64,000 bases of DNA. It comes from Podocnemis expansa (lineage: Eukaryota > Chordata > Testudines > Podocnemididae). The notes below the pieces were generated by a model that made no database searches, was not told the DNA's origin, and saw only the letters and a list, made by a program, of their open reading frames with translations. Where the stretch lies: NCBI GenBank assembly GCA_007922195.1, contig ML682003.1, positions 2,286,553-2,350,552 on the forward strand, in the 5' to 3' direction. The position numbers and the translations under genes were made by a program. Shown here piece by piece: positions 34,700 through 44,048 of the stretch. Positions within the stretch are counted from its first letter, which is position 1. Each line of letters opens with the position of its first letter.

Positions 34700-35480
34700 C
34701 CTCGGGATTACCGCTGGCTTAGACACCAAGTGGAGACCCCATTACCCCGAGGTCTAAAGTCTGGCTCAGACATAAGGTGGGACTCTGGTAGCCTAGCTGC
34801 CCTGAGCCAAGGTGCTCCTTTGGTTAACACTTTGGGTTACCTTTGGCTTAGACACTGAGTGGGACTCAGTTAGCCCAGTGATCGGAAACCTGGGTGTACC
34901 CTTACTCCAAGCGATGTTTTTGCTGGTCCCCATCTTTCCAGCTCGGCTCAGGTGGTCTGAGGTGACACTCACAAGAGAACGAAACTGACAGGACCACTGT
35001 CCGGATCTTTGAAGAAATAAAGGTGCCAGGCTAGGTTTTATTGCAATGTAGCGCAAAGCTACAGGACCTATATCAACGGGCACGCTGACAGCATTTGTGC
35101 TCTTAATGCAACTGACAGCAGAAAGCTGTCACCCCCTTGGCTGCATGTAATCTGGTCTCTCATACTCCCTCTGTTATACACTGCTCAGACCATTTGCTTG
35201 ACGCCTTTCGCATCAGAAACTATTTTCTTCGGTGTCCAAAATTACCTTGATTGGTCCACATATCCCTTTTTTAATGCCACCCATTAACTTGATTGGTCCA
35301 CGCATCACTAAACATTTCCATCCATCAAGGTGCCATTCTGCAGACTGGGAAAAAACATCCCTTCTTATGTCTCCCATGCTAGGCCAGCCTGAAACCTTAT
35401 ACCTTTGAGGACCACTTTCTCTCATAAGTTTCAGCTTACTTATTGTCAGTTTCTGTGAGGTCATACAGCCTGACTCCTGC
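34700..35480 (-). other. Possible degraded LTR with adjoining repeated units
   Basis: On the minus strand a TATA-like GTATAACA (about 35175) precedes CATTGCAATAAAACC (about 35035-35049, a polyadenylation-type AATAAA) and a CTTTATTTCTTC-type stretch. Beyond it, at 34705-34875, a unit of about 37 bases containing CTGGC(T/C)(T/C)AGACA and GTGGGACTC occurs three times. This could be an LTR end plus leader, but no TG..CA boundaries or primer-binding site were identified. Confidence 0.25.
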
Positions 35481-36719
35481 TAACCTGATGATTTTGTCAG
35501 CTCAGGTCTTTTGTCTTAGTCTGCTTTATTATGCCTTAGGCCTCATATCCAGCCTTTCCTACTAGTCCTTTTATATTTTACTACAAAATGTACTTCAGCT
35601 CTGCCCCACCTGCCATATGCTCTGCACTATGACATGCCATGGTGATAGGATACTGCTCCCACCTCACTCATGGTGGGATGGGGCCTAGAGGTGAAGGGCT
35701 TAATTGAGGTACCATTCTCCAGGGGATGTGTTTTTAATGTTGTTGCAATTCATTTATATTCTGATCATCTTCAAAGGTACCAATCATTAACTTGGCACCA
35801 CTGAGAGACAGACTAACCTGAGCTCCCTTCTAGTCATCTTTTCTGAGCCAGCACAGCAGTTGTTACAAGGCGATCTCTCGGCATTTTTGGAAAGGTAGAA
35901 GAGGACAACCCTGTTGCTCACCTCTAGTATTTCCCCACTCTGCGTGGCTTTAAGCCACCCTTGCATCTGCCCACTCATAATAGATACAGGCACAAGGGTA
36001 ATTTAGAGCAGCCCCAGGGGTATCATACTCTGGTACATAATCACGGGGGTGAAGTACACCAAGGCCATCCACTCCTGCTGTTAGTTCCCCAGGATATAGT
36101 CCCTATGTTTGGGGGTAAAAAATGAGTCAGGACTGACCTAGAATCACCAAGATAACCAGAGACACTCCCACACAACAGGAGGACTCTGCAGGGGCAATTC
36201 AACACCTTTCCAAGGTGCTACCAGATCATACAATAATATTTGGCCCATCCACTCCAGTTCTCTTTCAGTTGCAGGGATCAGTTGGTCTCTACAACATCCC
36301 CCTTAATGCTATGCCTTCTTTGTCTCATCTGTTGTTCTCTTATTTTCCCTCCTTTCCACATCCTGTTCTCTATTTCTTTCTCCTTCTCCCCTCCTCTTTC
36401 TTCATCTCCCGCAGCCCTCCCTCTGCTAAGGTGACCTTTCAGTCGCAGCTAGCTCCTGATAACAGCCAGCCAGTCAAAGCAGGAAAACAGCTTCATCAGC
36501 CCAAGGGAAAGCTAGGTCTGTAAACAGCTGACAGTGAAGTAGCAGACGCATTCCTGCAGACTGCTCTGCCATGCTGCTGGCAAACAAATGAAGCAGCCAT
36601 TTACCTGTGCCGGACATTTCTGATGCAGCTATTATAGCTCAGGAGGGACAGGCAGATGCATGCAACTACTTTTGTGCTCTGTCATTCTTCTACATGCAGC
36701 ATCAGAAGTACCACTCTTC
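35481..36719. other. No feature recognised; pyrimidine-rich patch
   Basis: 36305-36420 is C/T-rich on the + strand. No gene or repeat family was identified. Confidence 0.45.
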
Positions 36720-36830
36720 CTAGCACTTATCTAGCACTTTTTTTATCCATAGATCTCAAACCACTTTGCAACGGAGGATATAAAGTGACTTGCCCACGGT
36801 CACTTCAGAAAAGAGGCTAAAAAGTCTCAG
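36720..36830 (-). repeat. MIR-like SINE fragment
   Basis: AGATCTCAAACCACTTTGCA followed by AAGTGACTTGCCCACGGTC matches the inverse of the MIR-type core and tail. The copy is incomplete. Confidence 0.5.
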
Positions 36831-37330
36831 CAGTTGGTCAGTCAGCCGAGGTGTATGAATGCCAAAGCAAAGCCAGAGATTTTAAAGTTACAAAGTAAAA
36901 TTGTAGGTTTAAAAAAAAAAGTTAAATTAATCATCATTTAAACTGCTATGAAATCTAATAAAAAAAATCTTCAACCAAACTTGACCTTTCCAGCCCACAT
37001 TTTGGATGCCTCCTGCTAGTCTCTTGCACACATACTGAGCAAGGGTTCTGGTCTTGCAGTCTGTGGCTCACACAAAGATTTGTTCATGTGCTTAATTCTG
37101 TGCAAGTGAGCAGTAGTGATCACTGCTGATATTGATCACTCGGCTTTAGGGCATCAAATTGTGCTTCCCAGACATGAGGACCCACTGATGAGTTATGTTT
37201 GCCTTTTGCTCATATTCTCAATTTTACTTAGTCAGTAGATACCCTTCACTCATATCCTGAGTGCTCTATCTGTAAAATGGGACTAATGATACCCATCTTT
37301 GGAAAGAGCCTTTTAAGAGCCACATTCTGA
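36831..37330. other. No feature recognised
   Basis: A MIR-like phrase (CTATCTGTAAAATGGGACTA) at 37268-37287 suggests a further short SINE remnant. Otherwise nothing is identified. Confidence 0.4.
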
Positions 37331-37459
37331 AGTGGTAGCCATGTTAGTCGAGTTCAGCATCCCCAAAGCGTATGACAAGGTAGGATTTTCTCTCACAGAA
37401 GCTCATGCAATAAATAAATTTGTTAGTCTTGAAGTGTCACAGGACTCCTTGCTTATTTT
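37331..37459. mobile_element. Two-armed Penelope-like terminal repeat, left arm shortened
   Basis: The left arm is reduced to GTGGTAGCCATGTTAGTC, GAGTTCAGCA. The inverted right arm is complete: GGATTTTCTCTCACAGAAGC, AAATTTGTTAGTCTTGAAG, TGTCACAGGACTCCTTGCTT. The hammerhead-like core is degenerate. Confidence 0.75.
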
Positions 37460-38824
37460 TAAGAGCCATGATGTTTAAATACAGATGGAAATGACGTTTG
37501 CCAGCAAGCAGGGATTTCAGTTGTACAAACAAGCAGGCAATGCCTTCAATTTTCTATGACGCTTTGGAAAGTCAGAAATAATTTCATGTCTTTCTGAGAG
37601 TGGCTGGGCTAAAAGGGAGAGAATTGCCCATCTTCCAGGCAACTAGAAGCAAACTAGTTAACTAGACCAAAATTAGAACCAGACCGACCTGGCTTGACAT
37701 TACATTGCCTGGAAGCGCTCAAGTGCCTTGCAAGATGGAGAGGGCTCTGCATGGCTCTTGGATTTGGGATGCTTGCTGCTCTGAAGAGGGCAGTCTTGTG
37801 GCTCCCATGATCACAACATAGGCTGAGCAAAGCAGTCAGTTCAGCATATTACTCAGTGTTTTGCCAGCTACCAGAAGCAACCCCAATGTTTTCCAGCGGT
37901 TTGAGTCACCAAATGCAAATAGAAGCAACATCTGGCATGCTCCTCCATCGCACCTTACTCCCTTCTGTGTGCCTATGTGCACATGACAGCCCTGCTCAGC
38001 AGGTCTTGCTGGGTAAATATTAGGCTCTGTAATTATGTTCTGCTGCAGATTACTTAATGATTACATTTTGCAGGTCAGTGTTAAACTAGCACAGAACATG
38101 TGTACACTAGGAAATTGGACACACATTTCCACTACTGCTACCCTCAGGTCACTCCTACATCAATAACAACACTAAGAGCTCTCCAGGAAAGGGGCATGGC
38201 TGTTTCAAGCACTCTGGCATCCAGCCCTGTAAAGAGCAGGTCAGATGTCTTCTCTACACTTGGGGAGTGTTGGTTCATACACGTTAAAGGCCTAATGCAG
38301 ATAAAGCAGTGTGCTTCAGCACACATTAAGCACCTCGAGTTAGCCTTTTCACTGCACTTTCCTTCAGTTAGTGACATGCAAGATAAGTCAAATTAGGGTC
38401 TGCCCTGTGCATCAGAGAGTGGGGGCTTCCTCACCATAGCACAGCTGTGGCATATTGGGATGTGAACTCGGAGCACGGTAACTAGCTGGGAGTAATGCAG
38501 AGTACATTAAGTAGTACTGAGCATTTGGAAGAAAATGATCTTGCATTCTCATGAGTCAATGTCCTAACAGATAACACACCCAAAAGGGGTATTAGTTAAC
38601 ACCTGCTACCAAACACCAACTACACTAGAAAACAGATGACTGGCTCCGTATGCATCTCTTTACAGTGCCCAGGAAAAATAGCTGTGAGCTCTATGGGGGA
38701 GTTCCACTGAGTGACATATGCTGAAAGATTAGTGCTGCCAGTACTAAACAACATTGGGATTTCAAGACATTATAGATGAGAGTTTCCTAACTTGAAAAGG
38801 GTTGCAGCCAACCTGGGGATTTCA
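37460..38824. other. No feature recognised
   Basis: No gene or repeat could be supported here. Confidence 0.45.
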
Positions 38825-39695
38825 GATAAAGAAGAATTGAACAATTTCACAAAACTGAAAACAGCTATGAGCCAAATCAGCTAGGAGGAAGAATTTAATG
38901 AGAAAAATGTGAATGATAATTTGGAATTAATTAAGAAAACCTTACTAGATGCCCAAAAAAGCAACAACTGACAAAGAAGGCCATACTGATTTTAAAAATG
39001 ACTGCTTTAAAGGAGAAGTGAAGACAGCTGCAAAATTATAAAGCATATGGAGGAAATGTGAAGTTGATGGTCATAAATATAAAAGAGAAGTTAGTAATTG
39101 TAGAAAACTGATAAGGGAAACACTGGGAGACAAGAAAAAATCTGTGACTGTGTTAAGAGGAATAAGAAAGAAGATTTAAAAATATATATATATTAGGACC
39201 AAAAAGAATCCTGACAATCGTATTGGTCCATTATTAGATGGAAATAGTAGAATTACCAATAATAATTCAGAAAAGGTAGAAGTGTGCAACCAGTCTAGTG
39301 AGAAACTCCAAGAACTCACTCTATTAGCTTTACAAAGAAAAAGTTAGGGGTTAATTTGATTACAATTAATTTGTATCCACATGGGGGACAATTATTTAAT
39401 AATGGGCTCTCCAATCTAGCAAAGAAAGTTAAAACATGATACAATGCCTGGAAGCTGAAGCTAGCAAAACTGGAAATAAGACATGACATTTTAATGCTGA
39501 GAGTAATTAACCAGTGGGACAATTTACCCCGACTTGTGGTGGATTCTACCTTACAAACCATTTTAAAATCAAAATTGGGAGTTTTTCTAAGAGTTCTGCT
39601 CTAGTTGTTATTTCAGGACAGTTGTCTGTGCTGTGTTATACAGAAGTCAAACTAGATGATCATAGTGACTCCTTCTGGCCTTAGAATCTCTAACG
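38825..39695 (+). mobile_element. CR1 LINE, older diverged copy
   Basis: The left part matches the CR1 linker before RT (AGGACCAAAAAGAATCCTGA, TTAGATGGAAATAGTAGAAT, CAGAAAAGGTAGAAGTGTGC). An internal deletion at about 39310-39345 joins it to the 3' end, which closes AGAAGTCAAACTAGATGATC, CTTCTGGCCTTAGAATCTC. Divergence is higher than in the other copies. Confidence 0.75.
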
Positions 39696-39699
39696 TGAC

Positions 39700-39790
39700 A
39701 TTGTCGCCTGTCTCCAAGGGTTTTAAGATGCTCAGTTAGTGAACGCAAAACACTTTGTGGTCCTTAGGTGGAAGGTGCTATGGCAAGATA
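39700..39790 (+). repeat. L2-like LINE tail
   Basis: AACACTTTGTGGTCCTTAGG, TGGAAGGTGCTATGG resembles the conserved 3' end of L2-type LINEs (CTTTGGG..CCT...AAGGCGCTAT). Confidence 0.45.
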
Positions 39791-40318
39791 GCTCTCTAAT
39801 TCTTTGGGAGTTTCTCTGTGAATCAGGCATGACATGCCGCACAGCATATGAATTCCCTGAATGTACAAATTCCCCAGCACACCTTGTAATGCTCATAATA
39901 TTCCAACGTTATGTCCCTCCTCCTCCTCCCTATGACTCACGCTCCTGGGATGCTGCCAAGATACTGGTGCCAGCAACTTGTCAGTCCTCATTACTCTGGT
40001 AAGACATAGCAATGAAACAAGTCACACCAGGGTAGACTCAATTGCTATACAGGACAGGGTATGATAGACAGCTGGAGCTTGGTGCACTTCTCCCTTATGT
40101 TGGTGTCAGCCAGGTTACGCCTGATTTACACCAGAGTAACTAAGTGGACCCCACGCCTTCTTGTGATGGTGTTAGAAGCAGGTGTTGTCATGCTTACACC
40201 AGCATCAACCTCTTCTCCCTCTGCCACTCACAGACACCCCATTTGCTCCTGGATAGCCACTCTTTCCTAGACTACTGCTCTTGGTTCACTTTTTACCCAA
40301 CGCAGTGAGATGTTGTAA
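39791..40318. other. No feature recognised
   Basis: No gene or repeat could be supported. Confidence 0.5.
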
Positions 40319-40798
40319 GCTAAGTCTATAGTGATGGTGGCAAATTCGCCATCGTCGGTTCAAACTCTGGATTGATTGAGCAGTCCAGATCCTCTCAGTC
40401 AATCAAGAGTTTGACTTGGTAAATCCACCCCCGTAAGAAGAATAGCACTGAGTCAGAGGGACGGTGTTTCCCTTTGACTCAATGCAGTGGAGCGCTACAG
40501 GTGAGTAGGAGCTAGGGCAGGGGTCTCAAAACTCAACTCACCATGAGGGCTGCAGGAGGACTAGTACAGGGCTGCATGAGGATTAGTACGTTAGCCCAAG
40601 GGCCACACCACTGAAACCTTTTCATACAATGTTATTGCAAATATTGGTAACAATAGTGTCATTGTGGGCACACAGCCCACGGGACACACGTTTGAGACCC
40701 CTGAGCTAGGAAGTCAAAGGGCAATAAACAAGCGATTGTACACAATTTGCATATCTCCCTTTGACTGCCATCGAATTTCATGGTAGGTATAGACCAGC
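40319..40798. mobile_element. MITE-like element with imperfect terminal repeats, hosting a hAT
   Basis: The left GCTAAGTCTATAGTGATGG, CAAATTCG is mirrored by the right end, which in reverse reads GCTGGTCTATACCTACCATG, AAATTCG. No target duplication is clear. A hAT (40518-40703) is inserted near the middle. Confidence 0.55.
40518..40703. mobile_element. Non-autonomous hAT, 186 bp
   Basis: The ends CAGGGGTCTCAAAA and TTTGAGACCCCTG are inverted repeats. The flanks AGCTAGGG (40510-40517) and AGCTAGGA (40704-40711) match at 7 of 8. Internal words such as GCAAATATTGGTAACAA mirror TTGCAATATTGTTGT of the element at 3945-4132, so it is the same family in the opposite orientation. Confidence 0.85.
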
Positions 40799-41043
40799 CC
40801 ATAGACTTAGCTGTCTGTCTCAAAATGTTTCCCATGCCATTGTGCCCATGACGTCTTTTATGTCATTCTGGTGGCGTGTGCTATAATTCGATATCACCAA
40901 GTCAGTAGCCGATGTGAACTCCTGGATCCCTATACTCATCTTACCAGGAGCCAAGGACAGCCCCCTCAGACTTTCTGGTGGGTACAGCCCATAACACCCA
41001 CAGATGGCCTGGCAGTGTTTAGTGCAGCCTGGTGCCTCTAACC

Positions 41044-41403
41044 CAGGGTTTCCCAAACCATGCCCTGTGGAATACTGGTGTTCTGCGTGACGTGAAGAAG
41101 TGTGCCGTGCAAAAATTTTATGCTAGCAATATTTTTCCTTCTAAAATATTTAATATGAAATTATATGTGTATCAAAAAGATTAAGATATATGAATAACAT
41201 TTAGATAGTAGGTATATTAATATTTATAATGCATTCATAATAGTATATAGATGTCCCCCAAAATAACCCAAACTCTTTTAAATCAACTTTTGAGCAATAC
41301 GTGGGCAACTTTTTGGTACAAACTACTACCCACTCCACCCACGTCAGGTCAATATATTCCAAGACCAAAGTTTTCTGTGCCCAAATTAGTTTGGAAAACA
41401 GTG
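41044..41403. mobile_element. Non-autonomous hAT, 360 bp, AT-rich interior
   Basis: The ends CAGGGTTTCCCAAACC and, in reverse, CACTGTTTTCCAAACT are inverted repeats of the CAGTGGTTCCCAAACT type. The flanks CTCTAACC (41036-41043) and CTCTGATC (41404-41411) match at 6 of 8. Confidence 0.75.
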
Positions 41404-41929
41404 CTCTGATCAACAACCCGGCTACCAGGGAGCAGCATAATAAACAGAAACAACCCCAATATTGCAGACCAGTCTCTGCAGGAGGTGGTGCATAGATGCA
41501 ACGGGTCTTCAGCTTGCTGGAGAATGGAATAACCCCAGCTAGGATCTAGTCTTCCAGCTTTAGATCTTTCCAGAACCACAGCAGCTGCTTTCTGTTGTTG
41601 AACCCTGAGTTTCCATTCACGGCTCGTTAAAATACATTGTCCCAGAATTATAGCTAATTATTATCATGGCAATCATTTATAGCAGGTGCCGTCACTGTGC
41701 ATCTATTGCAGAGATGGCATAATAACATTGTCCTTCCTAATTATGACAGCCAAGTGATTAATCTTAAGTACTGTACACAAATTTAATTAATATTATTATC
41801 CCCATATCTGTCATGATGCTGAAAAAGAAAGCCCTTTAGCCAATGAAAAACAAATGTTATTCTTTTAGGGAGTTCACCTTGATGGAAAGAGCCTGTGGAT
41901 CACGGATTATCTTACTGTGTGTGCTTAGG
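41404..41929. other. No feature recognised
   Basis: No gene or repeat could be supported. Confidence 0.5.
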
Positions 41930-42120
41930 GAGAGAGGCTTGTCTTGTGATTAAACTGCTGGCTTGCGAGACCTGGATTTAATTCCCAGTTTTGCCAAAGT
42001 ATGAGCAAATCAGCGAGGGTGGGATGTTCAGAAGGAGTGTGACACCTCCTTCTTGCTGAACATTCCACCGTCACTAGTTCTGTGCCTCAGTTTACCATCT
42101 GCAAAATAAGGTTAATAATG
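41930..42120 (+). repeat. MIR-type SINE containing a hairpin insertion
   Basis: The tRNA-like head (CTTGTGATTAAACTGCTGGC, CTGGATTTAATTCCCAG) and tail (TGTGCCTCAGTTTACCATCT, GCAAAATAAGGTTAATAATG) are both present. The core between them is replaced by a palindromic segment at 42018-42069. Confidence 0.8.
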
Positions 42121-42394
42121 CTCCTGTTGTGTGGCTGCCATTTTCTGGATGGAGTTTTCCAAAGCAGCTGAATTGGTCTGGCTTCCAGCTTTGCATTTGT
42201 AAGCATTCAAGTAAGCCCGAGATTTTGGTATGAGCTGGCAGCCAGTCTGCCATCATCACCGCTAATTTGTGTGTTCCAATGTCTCTAGGGCCCAGGTTAA
42301 GGGGGTTTTCTTGTTATTGGTGTTTTTTTGTTTTGTTTTGTTTTTGTTTTTTGTTTGTTTGTTTTTTGACGATGCCCTCTGAAGGAGACTCTAC
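42121..42394. repeat. Low-complexity TTTTG tract and flanks
   Basis: 42323-42368 is a run of T with regularly spaced G (TTTTG and GTTT units). The rest is unassigned. Confidence 0.6.
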
Positions 42395-42843
42395 GGCAAT
42401 GTCTACATTAGCTTGAGTTAATTCGGACTTGCAAGTCCAAACTAAGAAGTCTGAGGTTAGTCCAAACTAACCTTGGACTAGTTTGAACTAACTCCCGATT
42501 TTTTAGTTTGAATTAACCACGTGTTCTAGTTCGAACTAACATTTCAGTTTGAACTAGAACACGCAGTTAGTTCAAACTAATGACCTAATTCGAACTTTTT
42601 AAGTTTGAATTAAGCCTTAGTTTGGGTCTTGCTAGCACTTAGTTCAAATTAAAGTTTGAACTAAACGCGGAAGTTCGAATTAAGCTTCATACTTATTAGT
42701 TCAGACTAAGCTTTGCCTAGTCTGAACTAAGAAATTTCCTAGCATGGAAAGCCTAAGTGTACAAAGCCTAGTGTGGCCATGGGCCAAATTAGTCCAGACT
42801 AAACCTCCTTAGTCAGGATTAATTTAGCAGTGTAGACATAGTC
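42395..42843. mobile_element. Large palindromic MITE, 449 bp
   Basis: The ends GGCAATGTCTACATTAGC and, in reverse, GACTATGTCTACACTGC are inverted repeats of the same type as 22735-25498. The interior is built of inverted AGTTCAAACTAA/TTAGTTTGAACT words. The flanking triplets TAC and AAA do not match, so the duplication is not established. Confidence 0.75.
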
Positions 42844-42845
42844 AA

Positions 42846-43528
42846 AGAGCTTGACTTGTTTCGCCTAACTAAAAGAGGGCTGAGGGGAGATATGATTGCT
42901 CTCTATAAGTCCATCGGAGGGAGAAATATCAGGGAGGGAGGGGAATTATTTAAATTCAGCACCAAAGTGGACACAAGAGCAAATGGATACAAACTGGCCA
43001 TCTGGAAGTTTAGATTTGAAATTAGATGAGGGTTTCTAAGCATCAGAGGAGTGAAGTTCTGGAATAGTCTTCCAAAGAGAGCTCTGGGGACTAAAAGCCT
43101 AGCTGGCTTCAAGACTGAAACTGATAAACTTGTGGAGGGGATGGTTTAATTGGACAGCCCCCTTTGGCAATTAAGTGATCTTTGCTTACTAGTCGGAAAC
43201 CTTATGGGATGTTAGCTGGGGTTGGTTCTGAGTAAGTACCCGGGGGTTGGGGGGGGGGGGGTGTCTGGCAGGTGAGTCTTGCACACATGCTCAGGAATTA
43301 GTTGATATGTGGGGTCAGGACAGATTTTCACCCAGCACAGATTGGCAGCATCTGTAGTGTGTGGCATGGGTCACTTGCTAACAGTTTCTCTGTATCTTGA
43401 AGCCTTTAAACTGTGGTTTGGGGACTTCAATGACTCAATCATAGGTTAAGTGTCTGTTGCATGAGTGGGTGGGAGTTTCTATGGTTTTCATTTTACAGGT
43501 CAATACATGACCTTAAAATCTCTGGATT
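42846..43528 (+). mobile_element. CR1 LINE 3' end
   Basis: Starts AGAGCTTGACTTGTTTCGCC, passes AGGGGAGATATGATTGCTCT and GAGTGAAGTTCTGGAATAGT, and closes in a diverged tail near ACATGACCTTAAAATCTCTG. A poly-G run lies at 43247-43260. The left end abuts the MITE. Confidence 0.85.
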
Positions 43529-43643
43529 TATTAATCTGTTTCACAGGCAGCAGAGGCAAACCCTGCCCTTCCACCACAGAATGAACTTTAGCACATTTTG
43601 CTCCCTCCAGCTCCCTCCTATAGGCTTTCCCCCAAGAGAGCTG

Positions 43644-44048
43644 GGCTGTGTTCAGACGTGAGTTTTATTTTGAAACTACAGCTGTTGTTTTGAAATAAAA
43701 TTTCTCATGTCCACACAACGTGCCGTTATTTCGAAACTGTTAAACCTAGAAGGAAAGGGAAATAGCTGTTGTTTGGAAACAGTTGTTTCAAAACGACGAC
43801 GTTCGGACACGTTGTTTCAAAACAACACCATTGTTTCAAAACAACTGTTTCGAAACAATGTGTCCAAATGGCCTTATTTCAAAATAAGCATTTTGAAATA
43901 ACAGCTGTTTTGAAAGCAGGCTTTCCCTTAATTCGAATTAACAAACTGTTAATTCAAATGAACTTATTTCAAAATAAGGATTTTATTTCAAAATGAGTTA
44001 TTTTAAAATGGGTTATTTTGCAATAACAGTTACCGTTTAGACATACCC
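43644..44048. mobile_element. Harbinger-like TTTCGAAA-rich MITE, 405 bp
   Basis: The left end GGCTGTGTTCAGACG and the right end, in reverse GGGTATGTCTAAACGG, are diverged inverted repeats. CTG occurs on both sides (43641-43643 and 44049-44051). The interior shares the GTTGTTTCAAAACAAC and TTAATTCGAATTAACAAAC blocks with 23474-23848, but many CG sites have become CA or TG. Confidence 0.75.
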
